Assembly: GCA_029224185.1 (NCBI GenBank)
Contig: CM055205.1
Span: 15,180,461-15,244,460, forward strand
Length of the DNA: 64,000 nt
Source: Karalla daura
Taxonomy: Eukaryota > Chordata > Actinopteri > Chaetodontiformes > Leiognathidae
Reading direction: 5' to 3'
In this document: positions 49,501-61,424 of the stretch, piece by piece
Layout: the number at the start of each line of letters is the position of its first letter
How positions within the stretch are numbered: position 1 is the first letter of the stretch
Program-made: the position numbers and the translations under genes
The notes under the pieces: generated by a model
What the model was told of the DNA's origin: nothing
The model's database searches: none
Seen by the model: the letters and a program-made list of their open reading frames with translations, nothing else

Positions 49501-52500
49501 AATCATCCTTTCAGTGGCGAGCACAGCGGCTTGTCCAGGCCCGAGCCATCGCTGAAGTTCCAAGCATCGGTGTCGTTGCAAGAGAGCATCCCGGGATAAA
49601 CAATGGGTATAAATCACGACAGCCCATTGACAGAGGGAGGGAAACAGTCTGGAAAGGGAAAATAACAAGGGACACACGCTGGGGGAGACAGAAAAGGGGG
49701 GTGGTGGTAAAGGATTTTGTCTGCTAAAGTGAAGGTGGCACGATTTGACTTTGTTAGCTAAACCTTTTCACACGGGGGGCCTGAGCTCTCTTTGAAGTGC
49801 GTTACTCCAATCAGTTAATTAAGCTGATGATGTGGAACGTTTCAATGCCGAGGCGTTAGAGGGGAACAAAAGGCGGCAGGATAATTAAAACTTATTTGCC
49901 ATTAATAAAAGAGGGCTCGCCCACCCTCCCCGGGTGCATATTCAGCCGCTGTACTCTATGCTAACCGAGGTGTTCGGCCGTGAATAGAGACACCGTATGA
50001 AACGGGAGCACTGATAAAGCAACTGTAGCACAGACTCTCTAGCTGAGAGAAACTTCAAAAGCCATTTCGAACTCGCAGCCCTTTGACCCACCCCCTCCTC
50101 ACCAGAGCCTATTCATGCCCTCTGTCTCCCCCTAAACTCTCAGCCTAAAGGGGCTGGGAAGTGGGGAGCAGGAGGGCATAATTACCCCCCTCGGGGGCAA
50201 CTTTAATACCCTTTTTTGTGGTTTAATTGCACGCCCCTTGGACCCCCACCCCTCCCCTTTTGATGAACACATTGGGAACATACCACGACCGGTTTGTCAT
50301 TGGGGCTCGAAATGAAGCAGGGATTGGGGTGCGTGGGTAGAGGTGTGTGGGTGTTGGGTGTGTGTGGGGGTGGGGGGGGTTCTGTTTGTGTGTGTTTGCA
50401 GGGGGGTGATAACTCTGTCAGGCAAAAGCAGACAACAGTGTTTGTTCAATAGTGTTATCGATTCGACTGGAATTGAAAGTGGCAGGGGGAAAAAACACTT
50501 TAGCAGCAATCTGGTAAACAGAGCGTGGCAGGCAAACTGCAGATAAGCTCTTAGCTGTCTGGACCGCGTCGAAATGATAATTATCCCCGCAACCCCTTCA
50601 ACGCCACCCCACAGAAAGTTGGCTGAGGCACAGTTTTATCAGCACAGCTAGATGGAAGTTTCATCAGTACACTAGAAAAGGTGCTTGTTGTTTTCCAGCG
50701 GGGCCCGTGTCGCTGCTGTAATGTTGTCGCCAGCTAATCTGGTCATCAGTATTGAGGGAAAGCAGTCAGGCGGACAGGGGGTAAAACGGGGTGGGGGGTG
50801 GGGGAGACGGGGCAGGAGTCAGGGCCCGGAGTTTGGAGCCATGGCGTCTGTCCCCTTTTTTTTTTTTTTACCAGGGGGCAGCAGGGAGACCCTGGGCCAC
50901 AAACAACAACAACACCAGCTAACGAGTGACGGGGCCCGGGTCTGTGCACTTTGATCGTTAGTCACACATATGGAGCTTGTCACACAAACACAAAGCCACC
51001 CCAAAATGCCACTTGTTACATTTAGGGGAGCAGGGGGGTTTATGAGAGAACAACACAAGTCTGGAAGAAAAATAGACTCTGAGAGGAGGAAAAGCTTCAG
51101 TGGCATGGTTTTATTTCCAGCTTAGAGGCGTCCGCTTAGCACCCTGTGGGCTTATGAGAACTTCTCGCTCACAGGGATCTGGAGATCTGCTTAAATAGCC
51201 ATCAGTAGCTTTCGCTCTGGCCGGCTGCTTCTGTTTTTTTTCTCTTTTTCTTCTTTTTTTTTTTTAGTTGTTGAAAGCTCGAACCATCCGTGTATTCATT
51301 GCAAAAGCAACAAAACCCTATATTAGACACACATTCTTCTCGTGTGTTGTGAAAATATTTAAGTCTGTCAAATTTCAGGCCATTCTCAGGGACCCCGTGG
51401 TGATTCAGGACAGTAGGAGACGGTAAACTGATAGGCATCGCTTGGGAGCTCAGTGCCCGGGGAGGAGGAGAAGGGGGAGGAAGGGGGGAGGTGGAGGTGT
51501 GGTGTGTGTGTGTGTGTGTGTGGGTTCGGTGGGTGCAAACAGTAGGTAGCCACTGCTTTAGCTTGTTGATAGATGGGAATTACTGGGAAGTGTACGAGTT
51601 TGTGTGTGCTGCTTGTGGCCAGCTCCGGCTCTAGGCCGGTGATAGATGGCTTTGGCTGCGAAGAGCGCATTAGCTGCTGGCTGCCCCTGGAGGCAGGATA
51701 AGACGGGGGGGGGGGGGCAAAGCTGAAATACCTTTAGTGACAATTCCCTGGAGATACACTCATAATATCTCTGAAAGAAAATCCGGGAGCGAGGTGAAAG
51801 GAATCACGGATGGACAGTCGAAATGAGGCCAATTTGAGCCGCCCCAGAGTGCGAACACGGTCTCGAGTCCCTGTAATAATTGATTGGTGTTTGTGGGGGA
51901 CAGCTGAAGCGGCTGAAATGCTAAAAAGTTTTCCGGGAGTGCTCTTTGACCCGCGTCCAGCAGGGGCGGGAGGAGGCTGGGCTCACTTAAAAGACGTCGT
52001 AAAGAGGGTGGATACGGCGGAGGAGTGAAGGGAGGGATGCAGGGAGGAGTGGAGGGGAGGCAGACAGTCTGACTGTCTCGCTGTATTTGTAATGAGAGGG
52101 AATGTGGTGGGAGACAGTTACAGACCATCACCAGACTCGTGTCGTACGTGCCCGCCCGTCTCTCTTTCCACCTAATGAAAGGGTTAAAACATACATGACC
52201 TTTATTTTTATTCTCGCATCTGGGGTAAACTCAGGTGGCGTTTTGCTTCTGTTGAGGCGGATTTGTCATCAGAGATGCCGGCCTCCTCTGTCCGTGTGTG
52301 GGTGGGGGTGTGTACCCTGCAGATGTCAATACTCATCTCCTGTCTTAAAGGGCTAACTGACTGCTAATGTTTCTCTGTAAACATCATTCAACTCCTGGGG
52401 GGGGACACAGGATCAATGTGCACTCACTGCTAACTTCCACCACCACGGCAGCAGCGGCAGCTGCAACTTGCTCCACGTTCATCCATATTTATGCACATGT

Positions 52501-54500
52501 CCTCCGCACATCACTCTTCTCCTTATTGCGCTTCCCCCCTCTTCATTCCACTCCAACACACACGCGCAAACATATCCTCGCTCACCAACTCTCCCTCCTT
52601 CCCCCACGCTCTCTATCTATCTCTCATTCCCAGGCCTCTCAGTCTTTACTCTGATTTCCCTGTTGTACACGGGCGTGTAGCCGATCAATATATAATCACA
52701 GGTTTTGAGGCTTATATTTATTACCGCTCCAATGCCATAACCACGGTTATCAGTCTCCTGCCACTTGCATAACCGTCCTCCCTCTGCCTCCTCCTGCAGG
52801 TTCGTGTGGGACGACTATGCCGTGGAGGTGAAGCTCAATGACTACCTGGACATCGTCTGCCCCCATTACCCCCAGGGCGAGGTGCCGCTGCTGGACGCCG
52901 AGCGCTACGTGCTCTACATGGTGGAGCGCGAGGACTACGAGTCCTGCAAGCCCCAGTCGTACGATCAGATGCGCTGGGAGTGCGGACACCCGTTCGCTCC
53001 TCACGCCCCGGAGAAGTTCTCAGAAAAGTTCCAGCGTTTCACCCCGTTCACACTGGGAAAGGAGTTCCGCCAAGGAGAGAGCTACTATTATATCTGTAAG
53101 TGTCACCGCAGCCTTTTCTCTCTTTTCTCTAAATGAAACATAATGAATTCATGCAAAATTTCCCAATAATTGTTACAATTATAATGTGTTAATTCCACAA
53201 GCGTGTAGCTGATAATGCGATAAGATAAACATTTGTTTGTCCCACATTCAGCATAATGATTAGTATGCGCGTGCACCAATAAGATGGTAGAAAATTAGAA
53301 AGACAGCATCGCTAACTATGAAATATATGGGCAGTTGAAATGCACTGTAATTATCAACTGGACTTCCGTTTTGCAAATTAAAGGTCGAAAAGTGTACAAG
53401 TGTCACATGCATGCAATCATCCACCAAAATAACCCAAAATGATTAGACACGGTATAAAAATTGTGTGACTCCACAGCTAATCTGGTCTTCCCACTCCACT
53501 GCACGTTTCATTTTCCACGTCTTAGTTTCCCTGAATACATATTTAAATTTCCACGGGTCTCCATATTGCATATTAAGTGTTAAATTCTGTCGAGTCGCTG
53601 TGCTGATCTACTAACCATGATACGCCGGAGTTATGCGACCGGCTCTTTGAAGGCCGACATAGACATCACGTGGGGTTTCCGGCTCAGTCTGCCAAGTTCA
53701 TGCATTACTTACCCAGCTAGAATGTAGCCACATAGAGCAGGCAGTGTTATCACCCTGACCACGGCTGTAATTAGATAAACGGCAGGACAAGACACACTTC
53801 GCCCGGTCACAGATGGCGTCGCAAAGCCTTGCCCCAGTATCTGTCTGTCTGTGTGTCCGTTGCCAAGTGTTTGTGTGTGTGTTTGTGTGCACGGGAGCGT
53901 GTGCGTGAATGAATTAAGAGACCAGGGCAGGATAAGTGCATTAGTTAAGATGTTAACACCCGTGTTTGTTCCATCTTGTCCAAACAGCCAAGCCTTTGCA
54001 TCACCATGGACAGGAGTGCCTCAGGCTCAGAGTGGACGTCGTAGCTGTGGATGGTGAGTTTAACTGACCCCCCTCCCCCCCAAAAAAAAGAGTGCAACCG
54101 TTACATGACAAGGCATGATAACTGATGGCTTTTTTTCCTCTTCATCTCAGGCTCTCAAGAGGCCAGAGTGGCCAAAGGAGGCACAGGTGGGACTGGAGTC
54201 GGAGCTGGGGGTGGGGTTCACAACCCGTCCAACAGACTGCCTGCAGGTATGCTGACCAACCCGCTGTCCTCTCTAATTATCCCTGACCTCAAAACAATCT
54301 AGGCGCACTCAGGATTACGTCGGGGTGTAAATATGCGGTGCTAATGTGTCTTCTTTATCTCCCATCTTCAAGCAGATGACCCGGTGGTAATCCTGCCAAA
54401 CGTCCAGAAGAGTGTACGGACAAACTCCGCCATGGCAGCTACATCCCTCTCAATCTTCTCCCTGCTGGTCCCATTTTCATTACTGCTGGTGTTGCACTGA
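41584..54500 (+). CDS. efna1: Ephrin-A1-like GPI-anchored Eph receptor ligand (5 coding exons)
   Basis: The CDS joins 41584-41681, 52800-53095, 53988-54053, 54151-54246 and 54376-54500, all with GT-AG borders, giving 226 residues (human EFNA1 has 205). Residues 1-20 form a hydrophobic signal peptide ending ASA. The mature chain begins ERHSVYWNSTNPK, with an N-glycosylation sequon at N28. Residues 21 to about 150 are the ephrin receptor-binding domain. Its four structural cysteines (C53, C82, C94, C142) lie two residues after the human EFNA1 positions. The receptor-binding G-H loop is around FQRFTPFTLGKEF (110-122). A Gly-rich linker (163-175) follows. Residues 206-226 are a hydrophobic tail after small residues (NSAMAA), fitting a GPI signal. 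The family binds EphA receptors in trans at the cell surface and controls repulsion, boundary formation and vessel growth. The TPFTLGKEF and SKPLHHH stretches fit ephrin-A1 better than A2, A3 or A5. Whether it is the teleost a or b copy was not determined. Confidence 0.96.
43566..43590 (+). repeat. (TG)n microsatellite
   Basis: About 12 TG units within efna1 intron 1. Confidence 0.93.
43860..43882 (+). repeat. (TG)n microsatellite
   Basis: About 11 TG units within efna1 intron 1. Confidence 0.93.
46261..46299. repeat. Near-perfect palindrome in efna1 intron 1
   Basis: GATCCCAAATCATCCTCAA and TTGAGGATCATTTGGGATC flank one central G (46280). The 19-base arms have a single mismatch. CTCAAGTTGA also occurs as a direct repeat at 46253-46262 and 46275-46284. 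Confidence 0.85.
48523..48655 (+). repeat. CCATCCAT-type repeat fragment in efna1 intron 1
   Basis: CCATCCATCCATTACGTTAC, GGTCTGCTGGAGCCTATTTC, GGGGCAAAGGCAGGGAATAC and GCCGGTCCATCGCAG are element landmarks. The right half is missing. Confidence 0.75.
48656..48840 (+). repeat. Teleost 'cgattag...aaaatggtgagaaatg' repeat with a 17-bp palindrome
   Basis: GTGATTAATCTGTGG, CTCAGTCGATTAGTTTGATT, CATAAAATGCCATAAAAATG plus GTGAGAAATG match a common fish interspersed repeat. At 48732-48766 it holds a palindrome of 17-base arms around one A. Confidence 0.6.
49790..50050. promoter_or_regulatory. Candidate intronic enhancer of efna1
   Basis: Repeat-free, with TAAT-core sites (CAGTTAATTAAGC, GATAATTAAAAC, GCCATTAATAAAAG). 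Its position in the first intron is a common place for regulatory elements. Inference only. Confidence 0.22.
52800..53095 (+). CDS. efna1: efna1 coding exon 2 (core ephrin domain)
   Basis: This 296-nt exon carries most of the receptor-binding domain: residues 33-131 and the first base of codon 132, including C53, C82, C94 and the G-H loop. The acceptor is ctcctgcag before 52800 and the donor is gtaagt after 53095. GC content is clearly higher than in the flanking introns, as usual for this exon. Confidence 0.96.
53096..53987 (+). other. efna1: efna1 intron 2
   Basis: 892 bases, GT-AG (gtaagt ... ccaaacag). AT-rich with a small palindrome ATAATTGT t ACAATTAT at 53166-53182 and a TG-rich stretch at 53870-53890. 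Confidence 0.85.
53988..54053 (+). CDS. efna1: efna1 coding exon 3
   Basis: This 66-nt exon encodes S132 to D153 (SKPLHHHGQECLRLRVDVVAVD), the last beta strands of the ephrin fold with the fourth cysteine C142. The acceptor is ccaaacag and the donor gtgagt. It is phase 1 at both ends, so skipping would keep frame but remove C142. Confidence 0.93.
54151..54246 (+). CDS. efna1: efna1 coding exon 4 (Gly-rich juxtamembrane linker)
   Basis: This 96-nt exon encodes residues 154-185, including the stretch GGTGGTGVGAGGG. Its borders are ttcatctcag and gtatgc, phase 1 at both ends. It forms the stalk between the globular domain and the GPI tail. Skipping it would shorten the stalk by 32 residues without a frameshift, as reported for some ephrin-A isoforms. 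Confidence 0.9.
54376..54500 (+). CDS. efna1: efna1 terminal coding exon 5 (GPI signal)
   Basis: The exon encodes DDPVVILPNVQKSVRTNSAM and the hydrophobic C-terminal tail ending in LLLVLH, then TGA at 54498-54500. The acceptor is a tandem NAGNAG (aagcag, 54370-54375). Use of the upstream AG would start the exon at 54373 and add one alanine. Confidence 0.93.
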
Positions 54501-56120
54501 GAGCACATGAAAGGACTGCTGCTGGCAGACTTTTTTTTTTCAGGGACTACAATGAAGACAGTCCGTGGGGATGAAACCACTGACTCAAAAGAAAAAAAAA
54601 GACAGTTTTCCATGCCCAGTGCTGGACACAGGGAGAGACTTTTGAAGCTTGTAAAGTACAGATGGACTCACTCGCACCTCCCCGTGCAGAGTAATTCTGA
54701 GCATCTGAAGACAAAGAGTGCCTGCTTTGTCTAATTTTGCAAAAGGTGACAGTATTTTTTTTTTCCCTCTTGGAAAGACCCAGTTCTCCATGATTTGTAT
54801 TTTAGGGCTCTCTCCAAATTGAAACGAACAAACAGTTTTTGGATGATAAACCCTTGAAGAAAATATGAAGACGTTGAAGAGGGACCTAACGTGGCCGAAG
54901 AACAATCAGGAGCAAAGACACCAACTCTGGTTGAGTCCTATAGTAAAGTCAACTTTCAGTGGAAAAGTGATCTCATTCCTATTGAGCCAAAGATCAGTCA
55001 TCTCTCCAACTTGTACACTATTCCACCCTTGAGTGTTGTGTACTAACTGTTGTATTGTTATTGTAACGGTATTGAGTGGCATTGATGTCCCAAGTGATTA
55101 CTTTCTCTAAATGTAGCATTGACAGACACAGGGGCTGTTCTCGTGACTGCCATTCCTTTGCAAACTCGACCATGTGCTTAAATACTGTAGCACTAATACT
55201 GCACAGTACAGACTTACCAACACACACACACACCCGCACAACACGATAAGCAAGCAAACACACACACACACACAGACGCTCACTGGTGCACACACTGACA
55301 TCAGACGACGTACAGTATCGCATCAAAACAAACACACTTCGTTGAACTGTTACGTGTACATTCTGTGAAGATAATTTATGACATTTGCAGCTGACAGGTT
55401 TTACTGTATATACCATGTGCTCACAAAACTAAATGTTTACTGGTGGCAAAGAGGAGAGCGTGCCCCCATCGCCCTCTCCCTCTCCCGCTCTCTCTCCCCA
55501 TGTGGAGCGAGCTCTTGTGTGAAAGGAAACGATGAGAGAAAGAAAACGTGTGCGAGTAAGGGAGCGACTGATTGAAAACGTGATGAGACAAAAATGTTTT
55601 TTTTTCTGCCAAAAGCAAACACTGAGATGTTGTGCGCGTCGCAGAGGGGCTGGACTCCTCTGTTTGCCGAATCTTGCCCCTGCATTGGTTAAACTCTCGG
55701 ACATGAAGAGCTGGCCATCAGATCTTCTACACGACCCCCAGAAAACCTCCTCCATTCAGCATAAAGCTAAGCAAACCGCTGTTAAGACTCTCAGAGTAGT
55801 TATCACCAGTTTTCAACCTTTTTTTTAAACACATTATTATAGTCACCGGTTCACCACAGACAAGACACGGCGTCAAACCGAGTTGCCAAGCACACCTTCA
55901 GCTGACAGGCCAGCTCGATCAACAAAAGCACAACAGTGTATGACTACCATTGAAGTCTTTTTTTGTATCTGAATACTTGTTACCTAATTTTGTACATGTG
56001 TAAGTAAGAGAGGTGTATTATATGTATATATTTACATAGAAGATTATATAAAGACCTGTTTGATAAATATGCTAAATGTGAAAATTTCATGTGAAATAAA
56101 AAAAAAAGATATTTTTGGAA
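54501..56120 (+). other. efna1: efna1 3' untranslated region
   Basis: About 1.6 kb runs from the stop codon to the AATAAA signal. It has no long open frame of its own, carries a (CA)n stretch at about 55217-55275, and becomes AT-rich towards the end. Two perfect TGTATATA Pumilio-type elements lie at 55405-55412 and 56023-56030. Its length and end are inferred from the signal; other sites could be used. Confidence 0.7.
56095..56100 (+). terminator. efna1: efna1 polyadenylation signal AATAAA
   Basis: A canonical AATAAA runs into an A-run. A T/GT-rich stretch (about 56135-56165, including ttgtcattattttgtgttg) follows as a plausible downstream element. Cleavage would fall near 56110-56130. Confidence 0.7.
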
Positions 56121-56229
56121 ACCCAGAACAGCTCTCTTGTCATTATTTTGTGTTGAGATGATTTGTCTGTCTACTACTGTATCATAACAACCACTGAACA
56201 GAGCCCAATGTCCAAAATCCAAGATGGAC

Positions 56230-56500
56230 CTTAGTTCGATTTTGCGCATTTCTGTGCAAAGTTTACATGTTCTCCCTGTGTCTGTGTGGGTTTTCTCCAG
56301 GTACTCCGATTGGAGGTTGATTGGAAACTTGAATTGAAAATCTATATCCCCATGGCACAATTAACAGAATAAGTGTGTGCTCTGCAATGGACAAAAGATC
56401 AGTTTTATCTCCAATGTTTCTGAGCTGGGATTGGGTCCAGCAGACCCCATGACTCATGTTAGGTATAAAGCGGGTTATGAAAATGGATGGATGGATTTTT
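56230..56500 (-). repeat. CCATCCAT-type repeat, reverse-oriented copy
   Basis: Plus-strand landmarks are ACATGTTCTCCCTGTGTCTG, TGTGGGTTTTCTCCAGGTAC, GGTCCAGCAGACCCCATGAC and a terminal GGATGGATGGAT. It lies immediately after the efna1 poly(A) region. Confidence 0.8.
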
Positions 56501-59039
56501 TTGGTTTATGTCCAAACATATGAAAAACCAATGCCACTCCTCCCTGTCACGGCTGTACTTTGTGTTCCGTACTCATGAGATTAAGTCCAACTAAGATGTG
56601 GCGCATGGTAAACATCATATTATATAACGTCATTCAGTTCAGCGTCCCGCCCTACATCACGGCCACCATGTCTCATCCCAAATGAAAGCTTGCTTCTTTT
56701 TACACTGTAACTAAGGTGAATTTCAAGCTAGAGAACTGTCAGGAAACCCAGCCCGTTTCTCCTTTCAATGACACCAGCAACATCTCCACAAAAGAAGCCA
56801 GTAGTGCAGATAATGACTCACACAGACTAATGTGACAGCAGCTGAAAAGAATCAAGGCCAATGTGGATAGAGGTGGAGCGGGGAAGCTACAATAGGCAGA
56901 CAAAGGGGGAAAAGAAGACCTGGGGTGTGTTCATTATTACCTTTAAAGTTACCTTTTGGCACGAAGATTGAATACACAGGTGTGATCCTCGCACTGTCTT
57001 TATCTCAACCTTCTGGCGAGCCTCCAGTCTGGGCCACAAACCCTCCACCCCGCCCAAACATAAACACACACACCCCTCCTCTTCTGTCCAACCATGATAC
57101 TCGTCAGCAGGTTGCATGACGAGCCATTGTTCCCGTCTCTCCTTCTCTTGTCTCTCCCTTCCCAGGGGAGCTTTTTATGGCCGTGACAGTAAAAACAGCT
57201 GTAGCACCAAAAACTGGTGCCACTGCCTCGCAGCTCCCCAATGTTTTCAAAGGGACGGCCATAAATTAGGGCCAGCGGACAGGCCCCTTAACCGGTCGAC
57301 CCCTGCAAGAGGCTCCACTGAGGAGCAGCTCGTCGAGCCGAGGCAATTCTGGTTATTTACTCACTTGAACCAGCTTGAGTAAATGCGAACAGCAAGTGTG
57401 AAGCCTTTTAACGCAGTGGTAAACGTTAAAGGCAGGCGAGAGATAGCCAGAACAAAAGCGAAGCATGGAAAACTGGAACATCCTGCTTTTACAGGCTGCG
57501 TGCATAAGATTTTGAAGCCCGACCTCTCAGAATGGTGCATAGATCGATTGATAGAGGATTAACGCCGCTTGAGACTCGAATGTAATGGCACAAACCAGGG
57601 CTTTATTAAATCAAACATTTCCCAGGGAGCGGAAAAACAAGGCGTTTATCAATTTATCAGCCGTCAGAGTTTAACAGAGCGAGAGATGAGCCAACAGCGT
57701 GTGGCACTAAAAGCTGGGAGGAGGCCGTGGGACGCAGAGAGAGGGAGAAATCACATCTCGGAGTAGGTTTTGGCGTGGCCAGCTGGTCTATCTCTGCATC
57801 TCCGAACTGAGTCAGGCTTCGCGACCAGCAGGACGCACCACGGCCAGTCCCTGTCTGCCTTGTAGCGTATGTTACTCCAACAAGCCAGCAGTATCCGCCT
57901 GACAGTGCCTCTGAGAGGTTACCTAATGTTATCGTGGCTATTTGTAGCAATATAAGCCTTCATGCTGCCCTCGAATGAGGACCCAGTGTCCTCTAACTAT
58001 CCAAGCAGCTGTTTATGAGCAGGGAAAGAACAATAGCTGACCCGTAAGTGACTTTTTAGCCCGGGTTCACACCACTTTTATGCAGAGATAATGCACTTTT
58101 ATATTTGGATTAAGAGCCATTTTAATGCAAGCGCATGTTTAGAGGAAGCTCCTTGATTCCCTCTGCTGCTTGAGTCCTGCTTTAGTGCCGGCTTTAGATG
58201 GCAGCGAGGTCAGACAGGGCTGATGGGAAGGAAACACCTTGGCTGTGCAGAAAGAGTTAGAGTCTCTGGGCCAATCAGAGCCCGTCTTGGTCCCTTGCCA
58301 TCGCCGGCGGTCGGGGTGTGGTCTCCTCTCCCCGAAAATGTCCTGTCACACACTCTCAGCTGCCTCCACTGCCAAGGTCATCTGTCTTGTTCCAGCTCAT
58401 GCTTCGGTTTCCTGTCCGTGGCACTTAGTCACTTTCCTTTTTTTATCCACTCTTGCTTCCACACTTCTTCCGTTCCGCCTCTTTAATTTGTTTGCTCTCT
58501 GTATCTCCCGTTCTGTTTGTTCTCACGTCACTCTCATCATGTAATTACTGTTTTTCACCCTTTTTCTGTATCTGTATCAAATCTCCCTCCCTTCCAAGCT
58601 CTGAGCCTCGATTACCAAATCCATCTCTCCTTTCGTTCGTCTGTAGATGGTTTTGAGGTTTTGCTGTGAAATGTGTGGGTGGGAAAAGAAAGTCTTTTCT
58701 GTGCAGAAAAACGATAACCTATCATTTTTCAGTCTTGGTTCCCAGCCTGTCGAGATGGATTTGCTCCCAGCAGTGTCACCGAGTGTCTCTAGAATGTTTT
58801 TTATAGTGTCTCGAGGTCTCGGTGGGGCCACGCTGCGGGCACAACCTCATGGCCTGACCCTCTCACTGTCTCCGACGGCATCACACTCTCCTGTCCCAAT
58901 TTAGCCGACATCTCTCACCTTGCCGCCTCAGAGCAGAAGGTAAGCAACACACCTTTGGAGCACATTTGTCACCTTTTTCCAGCCTCGACTTCCTGTCAAA
59001 ATCCTGTCTGTCCACAACAGACAGAGCAGTTACGAAAAG

Positions 59040-59540
59040 CACAAAAAAGATTACGAGGGCAAAAAGTTACATCATCGAGAGATTATTTTTCAAAATAAAA
59101 ATAAATAATTCAGATAATTCACAACAAAGCGACGTTTTGTCTGAAAACCGTCTGATTCTAAAAATTGTTTTTGTGGTATTTCAGTTCAGGTCCGGAGAGC
59201 ATTGAGCTCAGTGACCGGCTTCAGTAAAAGCTAGAGAAGAAGTACATGTGATGTAATCGTTTGAGGTGGCACTGTTTTGGTGGTTAGCACTCTCACTTCA
59301 CAGTAAAAAGGTTTGTGTCCCAACCCTGGCCAGTTCTTTGAATGTTTTCCCCTGTTCATGTGGGTTTTTTTCAGTCTCTTTCCACAGTCCTGAAACAAGC
59401 ATGTTTAGGTTGTTCGGACACTCTAGATTGCACATAGGTGTGAGTATGAGAGTGAATGGTGTGTGTGTCCTGTCCAGGGTGCATTCTCGGTCTTGGCCCT
59501 ATGTGAGATAGACTCCAGACTCCAGTAGTGGTTTGATTCC
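59040..59540 (-). repeat. Composite fish repeat, second copy
   Basis: The left part (to about 59260) is homologous to 32865-33060. The right part carries TTTTGGTGGTTAGCACTCTC, CATGTGGGTTTTTTTCAGTC, TAGGTGTGAGTATGAGAG and CTGTCCAGGGTGCATTC. Confidence 0.7.
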
Positions 59541-61424
59541 ATTAACTTTATATAAAGCCTTACTAGCACCAGGACAAACAAGATGCTCCGTCCGGTAAAA
59601 GTCTTGAGAAAGGCTGCCAAGATATTAAACTAATACATATTCATTGGTCCATATCTCTATAGTTTTTAAAGTGAGCTTCCCCCACAGCAGGTCAGAGTTG
59701 GAGAAGCCTCTTGAGAGGTGAAACACTTTGAAGAATCTACATTAAGTCCAGTTGCCACAAACTACAACTCCTCAGTTGTCAATGACCCGGACGAATGCAA
59801 ACATATCAAGTTGCTCTCTTGTGAGTACTTCTGGTATGAGATTTGCTGCTACCAAAATTCTCAGGGCTTAAAATCAGACATATATTTTTTTCTAAAACCT
59901 TAGGACAGCTTTGGTTATGTCTGTCTCCACGCCAGATTACGCAAACATTTGCTGTCATGTATAGTAAATGCGTGGGTTAAGTCTGGGATGAGGCTTACAT
60001 ACTGTATATTAGTAACGAGGGATTAAAAGCGAAAGGCATAAACATGCTATTACTATTCATATGCACTGTAGGCAGCCTGTAATATGATTTATACTTTTCT
60101 CTGATTTGTCTGACAGAAAAAAAAGAACAGATGGGTGTCTTCAAACTTAGATTCGGGGAGAATGATGACAAAGAAACGTGATTAAGTAGTGCACATGTGG
60201 CTACGAGTAAGAACATAACTGCCTAACAAGGGAAGCCTTTGGTGTAATCGCCAAAGTAGGAGATTTTTCTGGTAAATAACAGGTTGCCTTTCATCCAGTC
60301 TGCTCTTGCAACAGCTTGCAGACATTCATGGGGGGTTAACATTGCAAAGCATGGGGATTGCAGCCAAACGGCACAACAGGCAGAGCTTGCACACAAAGAA
60401 CTGTGGACTCTTTTGCATTTGTTCTGAAGTTATGGGAGCGTTTGGAACCCTGTAATGATGCCTTTGGCCTGGCTACGCTTTGTTTTTGCACAGCGGGAAC
60501 TCACTGAAAATGAGCATAGGCAGCTTTTTGGCGCACTTGAAAAAATGTACTTGCCAATATCAGATTACTTCAAAACTACATACTTACGTTCTCCGACTGC
60601 TGCGAGAGAAGACAATAAAATGCTGTATAATGTATATTTTGTGTAGTTAACTGCAAAATGAGACAAAAGCGATCTGTCTTACACAGAGGGCCATTGAGAG
60701 GTTGATATAGAGCCCTCGGGCCATGCGGCTTACGCTTGGAGAAAGAATGCATCATATATGCATGCACTCATGCATACACTCACATACCTCCTGGCCCTAT
60801 CGGAAGCCCCAAACCACAATCACATACATACACACACACACATTTCACAGAGAGAAAATCTGAAGAAAATAGACTCCTGATTTAATTAAGTTCCAGCAAC
60901 GGCCACAGGGCACATGTCAGAAATTGGACAATGGAATGTTCGCTTCTTCTTTACAGATAAAATGCAGTCAATCCACACTGACAAGCAACAATCTCCAGAC
61001 ACACACAACAAGGACCCGCATTATGTAGCGCTATTTCGGTGCTGACGCAGATTGAAAGCATCTGAGGATTCCCAGTGGAAACAGTCTCGAAGTCGGATTG
61101 CTCCAGCGCGACCTCTGAGGTCCATCTTGTTGGCATTTTGGTGATCGGCAACTGGGAACAGATGATAATTTAGCATACCAGCGGTTCTCCGGGGGTGCTT
61201 GGCTGCGTGCAGTTTGCAACCAAAGACGGCACCGTGTGTGTTCTCCTTTCATCTGGGTTTTGCCAACACATCAGTAAATCCATCTGCTGAAATCTGATTC
61301 AAACAAGACACGTTCAGTAACTCTGTAAAGGATGTTTTCTTTAAATGGTGAGAACGCTTTGTTGTACTTTAAGCCTTACTCTGCTAAAAAAAAAAAAAAG
61401 AGAAATAAATCACCCAATTGGACA

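Larger units (their letters stand above)
41682..52799 (+). other. efna1: efna1 intron 1 (11.1 kb)
   Basis: The intron begins gtaaat and ends ctcctgcag. Contents: pyrimidine-rich sequence at about 43370-45240, TG microsatellites (43566-43590, 43860-43882), an (ATC)n at 44347-44361, and palindromes at 46261-46299 and 48732-48766. A CCATCCAT fragment (48523-48655), G-rich tracts (48357-48375, 50788-50812) and repeat-free AT-rich blocks (for example 49790-50050) are also present. No extra coding exon was found. Confidence 0.85.
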
